A DNA stretch of 64,000 nt from Lachnospiraceae bacterium (GCA_029071325.1 JAIEAP010000042.1:1-64000); one strand, 5' to 3'. Positions 29,301 through 39,225 are shown, numbered from the stretch's first letter. The notes: a model not told the origin generated them from the letters alone. Translations and numbers: made by a program.

Positions 29301-30904
29301 GTCCTCACTGCCATTTCAGTGATTTTGATTCCCCGGAGGTGAAGGAATACGGCGGACAGTCGGGATGCGATATGCCGGACCGTCGCTGCCCCAGGTGCGG
29401 AAAACCGTTGGTGAAGGATGGTTTTGACATTCCGTTTGAGACCTTCCTGGGATTTAAGGGAAATAAAGAGCCGGATATCGATCTTAATTTTTCCGGGGAT
29501 TACCAGAGCAAGTCCCATAAGTATACGGAAGTGATCTTTGGAGCGGGTCAGACCTTCCGGGCAGGAACCATCGGCACACTGGCGGATAAGACGGCGTTCG
29601 GCTATGTCAAGAATTACTATGAAGAGCATGGTATCCACAAGCGCAATTGTGAGATTGACCGTATCGTTCAGGGCTGTGTGGGTATTCACAGGACCACGGG
29701 ACAGCATCCCGGCGGTATCGTGGTGCTTCCCGTAGGGGAGGAGATTTATTCCTTTACCCCTATCCAGAAGCCGGCAAACGATATGACAACGGACATTGTC
29801 ACCACACATTTTGAGTATCACTCTATTGACCATAATCTCTTAAAACTGGACATTCTCGGACACGACGATCCCACCATGATCCGCATGCTGGAAGATCTGA
29901 CCGGCATCAATGCAAGGCAGATTCCGCTGGACGATGTGTCGGTCATGTCGCTGTTTAAGAATACTTCGGCTCTTGGGATCACGCCGGATCAGCTTACAAA
30001 CTGTACCTTAGGTGCACTTGGTATCCCGGAGTTTGGAACGGACTTTGCCATGCAGATGTTAATTGATGCCGCGCCTCAGTCCTTTTCCCATCTGGTGCGT
30101 ATTGCAGGTCTGTCTCACGGCACGGATGTGTGGCTGGGAAATGCACAGACCCTTATAGAGGAGGGGAAGGCCACCATTTCCACTGCAATCTGTACCCGTG
30201 ACGATATTATGATCTATCTGATCAGTATGGGGATGGACAGCGAGGAGTCCTTTACCATCATGGAATCTGTCCGTAAGGGCAAGGGCTTAAAGCCTGAGTG
30301 GGAGGCGGAGATGACCGCCCATGGTGTACCGGACTGGTATATCTGGTCCTGCAAGAAGATCAAATACATGTTTCCCAAGGCACATGCGGCGGCTTACGTT
30401 ATGATGGCGTGGCGCATTGCCTACTGCAAGGTGTTTTATCCGCTGGCATATTATGCGGCATATTTTTCTATCCGTGCTACGGGTTTCAGCTATGAGCTGA
30501 TGTGCCAGGGGGCGGATAAGCTGAATTATTTTATGCGGGATTTTGAAAAGAGGAAGGATACGCTCTCCAAGAAAGAGCAGGATGTGTACAAGGATATGCG
30601 CTGCGTGCAGGAAATGTATGCAAGGGGCTATGAGTTCCTGCCCATTGATCTTTACCGGGTTCAGGCGCAGCGTTTTCAGATCATAGATGGCAGACTGATG
30701 CCGTCCTTAAGCACCATTGAGGGTATGGGTGATAAGGCGGCGGAGGCAGTGGTGGAGGCTGCCAAGGACGGTCCGTTCCTGTCCAAAGACGATTTCCGCC
30801 AACGCACCAAGGTCAGCAAGACAGTCATTGACCTGATGGGGGATCTGGGGCTCTTTGGTGAACTGCCGGAATCCAATCAGCTGTCACTGTTTGATTTTGC
30901 ATAA
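26363..30904 (+). CDS. polC: DNA polymerase III PolC-type
   Basis: 1513 aa; OB fold, PHP (VELHCHTKMSDMDG), exonuclease (VVFDLETTGFSPNVNKIIEIGA), polymerase (KEPDIDLNFSGDYQ, VGSRGSVGSSFAATMAGITEVNPL). Confidence 0.97.
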   Translation: MNMAKGFYEVFPALKITGDISMLLKETQITKVSSNHAGTSLRIYLTSSRLIPKPQVYALEREIKKQLFPKREMQVKIIEKFNLSSQYTPEKLWNVYEDSMLEEIRSYSVLLYNLLRGAGREFDREDHMVLTLDDTIIASERSNELIDILEKIICERCGLRLMIELAFREREESKYLKQADSQIESQVAHITARTIGAKDSVGGLPAEAAEGSRPVSSHTDTGAESRTANAPAASAGSAPAGTSGAAVRAAGSKDGRKQEGFSKGRAGFGGRRDQLRRSDNPDVIYGRDFEDDTIAIETIAGEMGEVCIRGQIMSVDTREIRGEKTIVIMSMTDFTDSIVLKIFTKNEQLSELMESIKKGAFLKVKGITTIDKFDSELTIGSIVGIKKIPDFTTSREDNSPDKRVELHCHTKMSDMDGVTDVGDLVKRAYKWGHKAIAITDHGNVQAFPVANHALPPDADFKIIYGVEAYLVDDLKEIVENSKNQSLRDTYVVFDLETTGFSPNVNKIIEIGAVKVTNGKITERFSTFVNPQVPIPFHIENLTGIRDDMVLDAPVIEEALPRFMEFCEGAVMVAHNADFDMSFIRYNCNQQKIPCDATVADTVALARMLLPNLNRFKLDTVAKALAISLDNHHRAVDDAGCTAEIFVRFVEMLEQRGIERLDAVNDQGRVSVDTVRKLPTHHAIILATNDMGRVNLYKLISLSHIEYYHQRPRIPKSAFLQYREGLLIGSACEAGELYQAVLQGRPQEEITRLVKFYDYLEIQPLGNNMFMLEDEKSPISTVKELQDINRRIVELGEQFGKPVVATCDVHFMDPEDEVYRRIILAGKGFKDADSQAPLFLRTTEEMLAEFDYLGSQKAHEVVIENTNRIADMCEKISPVRPDKCPPVIENSDQMLRDICYTRAHEMYGDDLPEIVSERLERELKSIIGNGYAVMYIIAQKLVWKSNEDGYLVGSRGSVGSSFAATMAGITEVNPLSPHYYCPHCHFSDFDSPEVKEYGGQSGCDMPDRRCPRCGKPLVKDGFDIPFETFLGFKGNKEPDIDLNFSGDYQSKSHKYTEVIFGAGQTFRAGTIGTLADKTAFGYVKNYYEEHGIHKRNCEIDRIVQGCVGIHRTTGQHPGGIVVLPVGEEIYSFTPIQKPANDMTTDIVTTHFEYHSIDHNLLKLDILGHDDPTMIRMLEDLTGINARQIPLDDVSVMSLFKNTSALGITPDQLTNCTLGALGIPEFGTDFAMQMLIDAAPQSFSHLVRIAGLSHGTDVWLGNAQTLIEEGKATISTAICTRDDIMIYLISMGMDSEESFTIMESVRKGKGLKPEWEAEMTAHGVPDWYIWSCKKIKYMFPKAHAAAYVMMAWRIAYCKVFYPLAYYAAYFSIRATGFSYELMCQGADKLNYFMRDFEKRKDTLSKKEQDVYKDMRCVQEMYARGYEFLPIDLYRVQAQRFQIIDGRLMPSLSTIEGMGDKAAEAVVEAAKDGPFLSKDDFRQRTKVSKTVIDLMGDLGLFGELPESNQLSLFDFA

Positions 30905-30922
30905 TTACAAGGAGGAAGGAAT

Positions 30923-31756
30923 ATGAGCGAGGTTTACGATAAACTGATGCGCTGTTATAACAGTGTGAAAAATAGGATATCTTTCACGCCGGAGGTGGCG
31001 CTGGTATTAGGCTCCGGACTGGGAGACTATGCAGACGACATCCGGGTGGTGGATACCCTGGATTATCATGAGATTGAAGGGTTTCCGGTATCTACGGTGC
31101 CCGGACATGCCGGACGGTTCGTGTTCGGTTATGTGGGCAGCGTGCCGGTAGTGTGCATGCAGGGGCGCGTGCACTATTATGAGGGTTATTCCATGCAGGA
31201 TGTGGTGCTTCCCATCCGCCTGATGAAGCTTTTGGGAGCGAAGGTTCTGTTTTTGACCAATGCGGCGGGCGGGATTAAGCAGGGCATGAGTGCCGGGGAT
31301 TTTATGATGATCACCGGACAGATCGGCTGTATGGTTCCATCGCCGCTGATCGGAGAGAATATAGATGAACTGGGAGAACGCTTCCCGGATATGAGCCGGA
31401 TTTATGATGAGAAGCTGCAGCAGGTGATACGCAGGGCGGCAGTGGAGCAGAATACCCTTTTGTGGGAGGGAACCTATATGCAGCTGTCGGGCCCCAATTT
31501 TGAGACGCCTCAGGAGATTGCCATGTGCCGGACACTGGGAGCTGACGCGGTGGGAATGAGTACGGCCTGTGAGGCAATTGCTGCCAACCATATGGGGATG
31601 AGAGTATGCGGGATCTCCTGTATCTCGAATATGGCGGCAGGTATTTCTCCGTTTACACTGACCCATCGTGAGGTACAGGAAATGGCGGATCGTGTTGCGC
31701 CCAGATTCAAAAAGCTGGTGACGGAGTCCATTGAAAAGATGCACGACATCCTGTAG
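30923..31756 (+). CDS. Purine nucleoside phosphorylase (trimeric type)
   Basis: ALVLGSGLGDYAD, STVPGHAGRFVFGYV, GRVHYYEGYS, LTNAAGGIKQGM, GADAVGMSTACEAIAA. Confidence 0.94.
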   Translation: MSEVYDKLMRCYNSVKNRISFTPEVALVLGSGLGDYADDIRVVDTLDYHEIEGFPVSTVPGHAGRFVFGYVGSVPVVCMQGRVHYYEGYSMQDVVLPIRLMKLLGAKVLFLTNAAGGIKQGMSAGDFMMITGQIGCMVPSPLIGENIDELGERFPDMSRIYDEKLQQVIRRAAVEQNTLLWEGTYMQLSGPNFETPQEIAMCRTLGADAVGMSTACEAIAANHMGMRVCGISCISNMAAGISPFTLTHREVQEMADRVAPRFKKLVTESIEKMHDIL

Positions 31757-31798
31757 GTAAGGCGGACAGAGGAGACAGTTATGTTAGGAGGTGCGCGC

Positions 31799-33106
31799 AT
31801 GAATGTACGGTTTTATCACGCCAAAATACTGCAATTACAGGAACACAATCAGTTCACCGTGACAGAAGGAGAGCTATGGGTCAGGGGAGATACGATCTGC
31901 TATGTGGGGGACGGCAGTGACACGGAGCGGGTGTTTGCCCAAGGCTCCGGTTCTGTCATTCTGTGGGATAGAGAGATTGATGTGCAGGGGAATCTGTTGA
32001 TACCGGGATTCAAGAACGCCCACACCCATACGGCAATGACCTTCCTGCGTTCCTATGCAGATGATCTGCCGCTGCAGGAATGGCTGGAGCAGCAGATATT
32101 TCCCAGCGAGGCCCGCCTTGGGGAAGAGGATGCTTATTATCTGAATGTTCTGGGCATCATGGAATACCTGACCAGCGGTATTACCTCTAACTGTGACATG
32201 TATCTCTATCCTATGGCGCATGCAAGAGCATCTGCCGACTGCGGTTTTCGGACAGTGCAGGTCAGCGGGCTGAACAACTTTACCCGTTCCATCTCGCAGC
32301 TAAAAGAGGATTATCACATGGTAAATGCGTTCAGTGAACTGACCGGATTTATGCTGGGATTTCATGCGGAATATACCACGTCCCGTGAATTGATGGAGCA
32401 GGTGGCGGAGTTGTCTCATACCCTTAAGTCTCCGGTATTCATGCATAATTCCGAGACAGAGCGGGAGGTGGCTGAGTGTCGGAAACGCTACGGCGTCAGT
32501 CCTACCAAGCTGATGGAGGACATGGGAATGTTTGATATGGGCGGCGGCGCGTATCACTGTATTTATTTCAATGAGGAAGACATGGAGATATTTGCCAGAC
32601 GGTCCCTCACGGCGGTGACGAACCCTGCCTCTAATCTGAAGCTTGCCAGCGGTATCGCACCGGTGGCAGAGTTCTTAAAACGTGGAATCCCTGTTGCTAT
32701 AGGAACGGACGGCCCCGCCAGCAACAATTGCCTGGATATGTTCCGGGAAATGTTTCTCGCCACAGGGCTCGCCAAGGTGCGGCAGAAGGACGCCACCAGT
32801 GTTCCGGCAGAGGAGGTGCTGTATATGGCAACCGCAGCAGGTGCATACGCTATGGGACTTTCCGATTGCGACTGCCTGGCAGAGGGGAAGAAGGCAGATA
32901 TCGTTATGATCGATCTAAAGCAGCCCAATATGCAGCCGGAACATAATCTGGTGAAGAATCTTGTCTACAGCGGCAGCAAACAGAATGTGAAGCTGACCAT
33001 GGTAAATGGGCGGATAATTTATGAGGACCAGAAGTTTTCCATGGGATTTGAGCCAGAGGAGATTTACCGCCGGGCAAACGAGATTGCGGCAAGGCTGAAA
33101 GCTTAG
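31799..33106 (+). CDS. Amidohydrolase of the S-adenosylhomocysteine/methylthioadenosine deaminase type
   Basis: Start at ATG 31799 after taggaggtgcgcgc; PGFKNAHTHTAMTFLRSYADDLPLQEWLEQQIFPSEA, GIPVAIGTDGPASNNCLDMFREM. Confidence 0.87.
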   Translation: MNVRFYHAKILQLQEHNQFTVTEGELWVRGDTICYVGDGSDTERVFAQGSGSVILWDREIDVQGNLLIPGFKNAHTHTAMTFLRSYADDLPLQEWLEQQIFPSEARLGEEDAYYLNVLGIMEYLTSGITSNCDMYLYPMAHARASADCGFRTVQVSGLNNFTRSISQLKEDYHMVNAFSELTGFMLGFHAEYTTSRELMEQVAELSHTLKSPVFMHNSETEREVAECRKRYGVSPTKLMEDMGMFDMGGGAYHCIYFNEEDMEIFARRSLTAVTNPASNLKLASGIAPVAEFLKRGIPVAIGTDGPASNNCLDMFREMFLATGLAKVRQKDATSVPAEEVLYMATAAGAYAMGLSDCDCLAEGKKADIVMIDLKQPNMQPEHNLVKNLVYSGSKQNVKLTMVNGRIIYEDQKFSMGFEPEEIYRRANEIAARLKA

Positions 33107-33139
33107 GGTGGCTTTGAACAGTGACGAAGGAGAACATAT

Positions 33140-33895
33140 ATGAAGATTACATTTGTGCATCATAGCTGCTTTGTGGTGGAGCTTGAGCGAACAGTTCTGA
33201 TATTTGATTATTTTCAGGGCAACCGGATAGACGGATTTTCCTTTACCGGCGTGCTGCCGCAGTTTGATCCGGAAAAAGAGATCTGTTTTTTTGCCAGTCA
33301 CAAGCACCGGGATCATTTTGATATGGACATTCTGAAGCTGGCAGATATCTATCCGGGTATCCGCTATGTGATATCCAAGGACGCGAAGATGAGCCCGCAT
33401 TTCCTGCAAAAGCACGGTCTTTCGCAAGGGGCAGAACACATAACTTATGTGGAGGCGGAGAAAAGTTACCGCTTCGGTACAGAGGAAACAATGGAGGTTC
33501 GTACCCTGCGCTCCAATGATGCGGGGGTAGCATTTGTGGTGACGGTGGATGGACGCACCTTCTACCATGCCGGAGATCTGCACAACTGGAAATTTGAAGG
33601 TGTGGGTGAGCTGGTAAACGGCAAGATGGAGCGGGAATACAAGCGTCAGCTTCGCAAGCTGGAAAAGCAGCATATTGATGTGGCGTTCGTAGTATTAGAT
33701 CCGCGGCTTGGAGCATACACGAACCTGGGAATGTCCCAGTTTATGCAGTCTGTGGATGCAGACGTGATATTCCCCATGCATATGTGGCAGGATTATTCGG
33801 TAATCCCGACATACAAGAAGTTGTGTGACAACAAGGCATATACGGACCGCCTGCAGGAGATCACCCGGGAGAATCAGACGTTTGAATTCCCCTAG
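33140..33895 (+). CDS. MBL-fold metal-dependent hydrolase (UlaG-like)
   Basis: TFVHHSCFVVELERTVLIFDYF, FASHKHRDHFDMDIL, TFYHAGDLHNW, FPMHMWQDYSVI. Confidence 0.85.
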   Translation: MKITFVHHSCFVVELERTVLIFDYFQGNRIDGFSFTGVLPQFDPEKEICFFASHKHRDHFDMDILKLADIYPGIRYVISKDAKMSPHFLQKHGLSQGAEHITYVEAEKSYRFGTEETMEVRTLRSNDAGVAFVVTVDGRTFYHAGDLHNWKFEGVGELVNGKMEREYKRQLRKLEKQHIDVAFVVLDPRLGAYTNLGMSQFMQSVDADVIFPMHMWQDYSVIPTYKKLCDNKAYTDRLQEITRENQTFEFP

Positions 33896-33903
33896 AGTCT
33901 CTC

Positions 33904-34494
33904 GGATTTTACCGGCGGATTACCGCGGCAGAGCGCAAGAATTATTACTGTACTGAAACTTATGGCGATATTCTTCGTAAGTTTGCCGCATACGACAGAT
34001 GGCATTGAGCCGTTGCGTGCAAATTTCGTTACCACTGGCGTATCATGAGTTGCGTGTCTTTTTATGCTTCGACAATCCTTTTGGTATCTGTCCATCTGCT
34101 GCGGACATGCGGCTTCGGTTTCTAGTCCCTCTAAATGGGCGTTCTTCTGTGGTCGATATGAGCAGGCTGCTCCCATAACTCGCCTCTAAACCTATAGTTA
34201 TTCATGGATTATGCGCTCAAACAATGTCCGCAGCCTGCACGTCACATCAGAACGCCCATTAAGAGGGACACAAAACCTGCAGATTGCATGTCCTCATGCA
34301 GACGGACAGATACCGAGGATTGCTCGAACGTTAAAAAGACAGGAATCATCACAAATGATACGCCAGCGGTAACTGAAATTTCAGCATAAGGCGAGCAGCT
34401 ATCTGTCGTATGCGGTAAACTACGGAGAAAATTGCATAAGTTTCATTTTGTAATGAGTCGTACTTACTGCCGCGATAATCCGCCGGTAAAATCC
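33904..34494. repeat. 591-bp imperfect inverted repeat (arms 33904-34170 and 34230-34494, about 59-nt loop)
   Basis: Left arm and reverse complement of right arm share GGATTTTACCGGCGGATTAnCGCGGCAG, GAAACTTATG, CCGCATACGACAGAT, TTACCnCTGGCGTATCAT, GTCTTTTTA, GGTATCTGTCCnTCTGC, GGACATGC, GTCCCTCTnAATGGGCGTTCT and GCAGGCTGC, in the same order. Confidence 0.9.
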
Positions 34495-34575
34495 CAGGAC
34501 TTAAGTGAATGTTCATCTTGAAAAAAAGGAAGGTATGGGCTATACTAATTACGTTTGATAAAGGAGGAGACAACC

Positions 34576-34725
34576 ATGATAGCATTTGCAGCAAGTTTTA
34601 TACAGTATTTTCTGATTTTTGTTGTTTTAGTGGCGTTGGCCGTCGCAGGAACTATGATTGGCATTGCGCTCCGCAAGCGCAAGGACGCGAAGGAATCGAA
34701 CATGAATAATAATGACGAAGCTTAA
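34576..34725 (+). CDS. Small single-TM protein (49 aa)
   Basis: SD aaaggaggagacaacc then MIAFAASFIQYFLIFVVLVALAVAGTMIGIALRKRKDAKESNMNNNDEA*; not in the supplied ORF list. Confidence 0.75.
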   Translation: MIAFAASFIQYFLIFVVLVALAVAGTMIGIALRKRKDAKESNMNNNDEA

Positions 34726-34747
34726 TTTGGGCTGTGGAGGAAATATT

Positions 34748-37414
34748 GTGAAAAAGTACGGAGTAAACGACCTGAGAAGAATGTATCTTGAGTTTTTTGA
34801 GAGCAAGGATCATCTTGCTATGAAGAGCTTTTCACTGGTACCGCATAACGATAAGAGCCTGCTTTTGATTAATGCGGGTATGGCACCGTTAAAGCCTTAT
34901 TTTACCGGACAGGAGATCCCGCCCCGCAAGCGGGTGACCACCTGCCAGAAATGTATCCGCACCGGCGATATCGAAAATGTGGGTAAAACGGCAAGACACC
35001 TTACCTTCTTTGAGATGCTGGGCAATTTTTCGTTTGGCGACTATTTCAAACATGAGGCAATTGCATGGTCCTGGGAGTTTTTGACGGAAGTGCTGGGACT
35101 GGAGGCAGACAGACTGTACCCGTCTATCTATGGAGAGGATGAAGAGGCATTTGACATCTGGACGAAGGAAGTCGGTGTGCCTGCGGAGAAGATCACACGG
35201 TTTTACCGCGACCCTGATACGGGTGCATGTGATAATTTCTGGGAGCATGGCGCAGGTCCCTGCGGTCCATGTTCTGAGATTTATTATGACAGGGGCGAGA
35301 AATATGGCTGCGGGAAGGCGGACTGTAAGGTGGGCTGCGACTGTGACCGCTTTATGGAGGTATGGAATAACGTCTTTACCCAGTTTGAGGGAGACGGCAA
35401 AGGCAATTACGAGGAATTGTCTCAGAAAAATATTGATACCGGAATGGGTCTGGAACGCCTTGCCGTGGTCATGCAGGACGTAGACTCTGTATTTGATATT
35501 GACACGATGAAAGCGATCCGGGATAAGATCTGTGAACTGTCTCATAAGACGTATCATCAGGACGCTATGGATGATGTGTCCATCCGTCTGATCACGGATC
35601 ATATCCGCTCCGTTACGTTTATGGTATCCGACGGAATCATGCCCAGCAACGAGGGCAGAGGATATGTACTGCGCCGACTGATCCGGCGTGCGGCACGGCA
35701 CGGAAGGCTGTTGGGAATCGATGGACTGTTTCTGGCAAAGCTCAGCGAGACGGTCATTGAGGAGAGCAAGGACGGCTATCCGGAACTGGATGAGAAGCGT
35801 GATTTTATTTTCAAGGTATTATCCCAGGAAGAAGAGAAATTCAATAAGACCATAGATCAGGGACTTGCCATTCTAAGCGAACTGCAGGAGAAAATGGAGC
35901 AGGAGGGGACGAAGGAGCTGTCCGGTGAGAATGCGTTCAAGCTGTATGATACCTACGGCTTCCCTCTGGATCTGACCCAGGAAATCCTGGAAGAAAAGGG
36001 CTTTACCATTGATGAGGCAGGCTTTAACGCCGCGATGGAGGAACAGCGCGTCAAAGCGCGCAAGGCTCGTAAGGTCACGAATTATATGGGGGCGGATGAG
36101 ACCGTATATGAGGCCATTGACCCTTCGATTGTGACGGAGTTTGTAGGATATGAGCATCATACCTATACTTCGAAGATCACCGTAATGACAACCGAAACAG
36201 AGATTGTGGAAGCTCTGTCCGACGGCGAGATCGGAACTATCTTCGTAGAGCAGACGCCGTTCTATGCAACTATGGGCGGACAGACTGCCGATACCGGTGT
36301 GATCAAAAGTGCAGACGGAAGCTTTGTATTTGCTGTGGAGGATACGGTAAAGCTTCTGGGCGGCAAAGTGGGACACATCGGTAAGGTACAGCAGGGTATG
36401 ATCAAAACCGGAGATACGGTGGAACTTGCTATTGATACAGACCGGCGTCTTGCCATCGGCAAGAACCACAGCGCTACACACTTATTACAGAAAGCGCTGC
36501 GGACTGTGCTGGGAAGTCATGTGGAACAGGCTGGCTCCTATGTGGATGCGGGCCGGCTGCGGTTTGACTTTTCTCATTTTTCTGCTATGACGGCAGAGGA
36601 ACTGGCAGAGGTGGAAGCTCTGGTAAATCGTAAGATCGCGGAGGCAATACCTGTTGTAACGCAGGTTATGACGCTGGAGGAAGCCAAGAAAACCGGCGCT
36701 ATGGCATTATTCGGAGAAAAGTACGGCGACAGTGTCCGGGTGGTTTCCATGGGAGACTTTTCCGTGGAGCTGTGCGGAGGAACTCATGTAGATAACACCA
36801 GTGCCATACAGGCATTCAAGATCATATCGGAGGCAGGCGTTGCCGCAGGTGTCCGCAGGATTGAGGCGCTGACGTCCGACGGCGTGTTCCGTTATTATGA
36901 TGAATTAGAACAGACGTTATCGGAGGCTGCAAAACTGCTGAAGGCAACTCCGGCAACACTGGTGGAGCGCATTTCCCATATGATGGGTGAGCTGAAGGCG
37001 CTGCAGGGTGAGAATGAATCTCTGAAGAGCAAGGCTGCTAAGGATGCGCTGGGCGATGTGATGGATCAGGTACTTGATGTGAAGGGCACGAAGCTATTGG
37101 CAGTGTCGGTATCCGGTGTGGATATGAACGGGCTCAGAGATCTGGGAGATCAGATGAAGACGAAGCTGGGAGAAGGCGTGATCGTGCTTGCTTCCGACTG
37201 TGACGGCAAGGTCAATCTGGTTGCAATGGCGACAGACGGCGCCATGAAAAATGGAGCCCACGCCGGTAATCTGATCAAAGGAATCGCAGCCATGGTAGGC
37301 GGAGGCGGCGGAGGCCGTCCCAATATGGCACAGGCAGGCGGCAAGAATCCGGCGGGAATTGCAGATGCCCTTGCCGAGGCGGCGCATGTGCTGGAAGGAC
37401 AGTTGAACTGTTAG
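34748..37414 (+). CDS. alaS: Alanyl-tRNA synthetase
   Basis: ORF 34712..37414; likely GTG start at 34748 after tgtggaggaaatatt; LRRMYLEFFESKDH, SEIYYDRGE, NHSATHLLQKALR, SVELCGGTHV. Confidence 0.96.
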   Translation: MKKYGVNDLRRMYLEFFESKDHLAMKSFSLVPHNDKSLLLINAGMAPLKPYFTGQEIPPRKRVTTCQKCIRTGDIENVGKTARHLTFFEMLGNFSFGDYFKHEAIAWSWEFLTEVLGLEADRLYPSIYGEDEEAFDIWTKEVGVPAEKITRFYRDPDTGACDNFWEHGAGPCGPCSEIYYDRGEKYGCGKADCKVGCDCDRFMEVWNNVFTQFEGDGKGNYEELSQKNIDTGMGLERLAVVMQDVDSVFDIDTMKAIRDKICELSHKTYHQDAMDDVSIRLITDHIRSVTFMVSDGIMPSNEGRGYVLRRLIRRAARHGRLLGIDGLFLAKLSETVIEESKDGYPELDEKRDFIFKVLSQEEEKFNKTIDQGLAILSELQEKMEQEGTKELSGENAFKLYDTYGFPLDLTQEILEEKGFTIDEAGFNAAMEEQRVKARKARKVTNYMGADETVYEAIDPSIVTEFVGYEHHTYTSKITVMTTETEIVEALSDGEIGTIFVEQTPFYATMGGQTADTGVIKSADGSFVFAVEDTVKLLGGKVGHIGKVQQGMIKTGDTVELAIDTDRRLAIGKNHSATHLLQKALRTVLGSHVEQAGSYVDAGRLRFDFSHFSAMTAEELAEVEALVNRKIAEAIPVVTQVMTLEEAKKTGAMALFGEKYGDSVRVVSMGDFSVELCGGTHVDNTSAIQAFKIISEAGVAAGVRRIEALTSDGVFRYYDELEQTLSEAAKLLKATPATLVERISHMMGELKALQGENESLKSKAAKDALGDVMDQVLDVKGTKLLAVSVSGVDMNGLRDLGDQMKTKLGEGVIVLASDCDGKVNLVAMATDGAMKNGAHAGNLIKGIAAMVGGGGGGRPNMAQAGGKNPAGIADALAEAAHVLEGQLNC

Positions 37415-37470
37415 ATAACGGTATATTGTGCCTTTATAGAAGGTGAAGTTTAAAAGGAGAGACTGGTATT

Positions 37471-38775
37471 ATGAGAGAATATGCTACACAGATGGAAGCT
37501 GCACGCAGAGGAATCGTAACGGAGGAATTACGTAAGGTTGCAGAGAAGGAACGTATGACCGTGGAGGAACTGATGCCTCTGGTGGCGTCCGGAAAGGTAG
37601 CAATCTGTGCGAATAAGAACCATAAGTGCATAGATCCCGCAGGTGTGGGGTCTATGCTTCGTACCAAGATAAATGTAAACTTAGGCGTATCCAGGGATTG
37701 TAAGGACTATAACGTGGAAATGGAGAAGGTAATGGCGGCGGTGGAAATGGGCGCGGATGCCATCATGGATCTGTCATCCCATGGAGACACCACAGAATTC
37801 CGGCGGAAGCTGACTTCTGAGTGTCCGGCCATGATCGGAACGGTTCCGGTTTATGATTCCGTCATTCATTATCAGAGGGACTTAGACACCCTTACCGCCA
37901 AGGATTTTATTGATGTGGTACGTCTTCATGCTCAGGACGGCGTAGACTTTGTGACGCTGCACTGCGGCATAACCAGAAAAACCATTGACCAGATCAAAAT
38001 GCATAAGCGGAAGATGAATATTGTGTCCCGGGGCGGTTCCCTTGTGTTTGCATGGATGACCATGACCGGACAGGAAAATCCGTTTTATGAATACTATGAT
38101 GAGATTCTCGATATCTGTCGGGAGTATGATGTGACGATATCTCTGGGAGATGCCTGCAGACCGGGCTGTCTTGCAGATGCCTCCGATGTGTGCCAGATCG
38201 AGGAGCTGGTGCGTCTGGGTGAACTTACGAAGCGTGCATGGGAAAAGGATGTGCAGGTTATGGTGGAAGGACCGGGGCATATGCCCATGGATCAGATTGC
38301 TGCCAATATGAAGCTGCAGCAGACCATCTGTCAGGGAGCTCCTTTCTATGTACTGGGACCGCTGGTGACGGATATTGCGCCGGGGTATGATCATATCACC
38401 TCTGCCATCGGAGGTTCCATTGCGGCTGCAAATGGTGCGGCATTCCTGTGTTATGTAACACCGGCAGAGCATCTGGCGCTGCCCAACGTAGAGGATGTCA
38501 AACAGGGCATCATTGCTTCCAAAATCGCCGCTCACGCGGCAGATATTGCCAAAGGTGTCCGGGGCGCCATGGAACAGGATAACCGAATGGCGGATGCCAG
38601 AAGGGCGCTGGATTGGGAAGCACAGTGGGAATGTGCCATCGACCCGCAGACAGCAAAGGCGATTCGGGATGACCGCAAGCCGGAGCACGACGATACCTGT
38701 TCCATGTGCGGAAAGTTCTGCGCAGTCCGCAGCATGAACAAAGCACTGAACGGGGAACATATTGATATTCTCTAA
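37471..38775 (+). CDS. thiC: Phosphomethylpyrimidine synthase (ThiC family)
   Basis: [45 protein letters not shown]-terminal [17 protein letters not shown]. Confidence 0.92.
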   Translation: MREYATQMEAARRGIVTEELRKVAEKERMTVEELMPLVASGKVAICANKNHKCIDPAGVGSMLRTKINVNLGVSRDCKDYNVEMEKVMAAVEMGADAIMDLSSHGDTTEFRRKLTSECPAMIGTVPVYDSVIHYQRDLDTLTAKDFIDVVRLHAQDGVDFVTLHCGITRKTIDQIKMHKRKMNIVSRGGSLVFAWMTMTGQENPFYEYYDEILDICREYDVTISLGDACRPGCLADASDVCQIEELVRLGELTKRAWEKDVQVMVEGPGHMPMDQIAANMKLQQTICQGAPFYVLGPLVTDIAPGYDHITSAIGGSIAAANGAAFLCYVTPAEHLALPNVEDVKQGIIASKIAAHAADIAKGVRGAMEQDNRMADARRALDWEAQWECAIDPQTAKAIRDDRKPEHDDTCSMCGKFCAVRSMNKALNGEHIDIL

Positions 38776-38782
38776 AAAACAG

Positions 38783-38810
38783 TTGACGTATGGAATATTT
38801 ATGCTATAAT
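38783..38810 (+). promoter_or_regulatory. Sigma-A-like promoter for rpsU
   Basis: TTGACG (38783-38788), 16 nt, TATAAT (38805-38810). Confidence 0.65.
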
Positions 38811-38889
38811 AAATAGCAGTGCAATGTAAAATTACCCAAACAGTTGAATGTGCACAATACACAACTGGAGGGAGGTTAGGTGTGAGACT

Positions 38890-39066
38890 ATGTCAAATGT
38901 AATCGTTAAAGAGAACGAGACGTTAGATAGCGCTTTACGCAGATTCAAGAGAAATTGTGCGAAAGCGGGTATCCAGCAGGAGATTCGTAAGAGAGAGCAT
39001 TACGAGAAGCCCAGCGTAAAACGTAAAAAGAAATCAGAAGCTGCTAGAAAACGTAAGTACAATTAA
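38890..39066 (+). CDS. rpsU: 30S ribosomal protein S21
   Basis: [58 protein letters not shown]. Confidence 0.96.
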   Translation: MSNVIVKENETLDSALRRFKRNCAKAGIQQEIRKREHYEKPSVKRKKKSEAARKRKYN

Positions 39067-39091
39067 TTTTAGTAGTACAAGTGCAATGATC

Positions 39092-39124
39092 AAGAGGCTG
39101 TCACGAAAGTGGCAGCCTTTTTAT
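39092..39124 (+). terminator. Intrinsic terminator after rpsU
   Basis: AGGCTGTCACGAAAGTGGCAGCCTTTTTATT. Confidence 0.75.
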
Positions 39125-39225
39125 TGTAACAGTTCGACCTTCAAAACCATTGTTTTTTAAATAGGAGGGTGCTATAGTGTTCTTAATGATACGAAACGTA
39201 AGAGAGCAGATATGGAGGAGATGCT

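Noticed and set aside
33896-34747. T-box or tRNA-like leader for alaS
   Set aside because: No GGGTGGTACCGCG-type core or terminator/antiterminator arrangement was found; the region is dominated by the inverted repeat.
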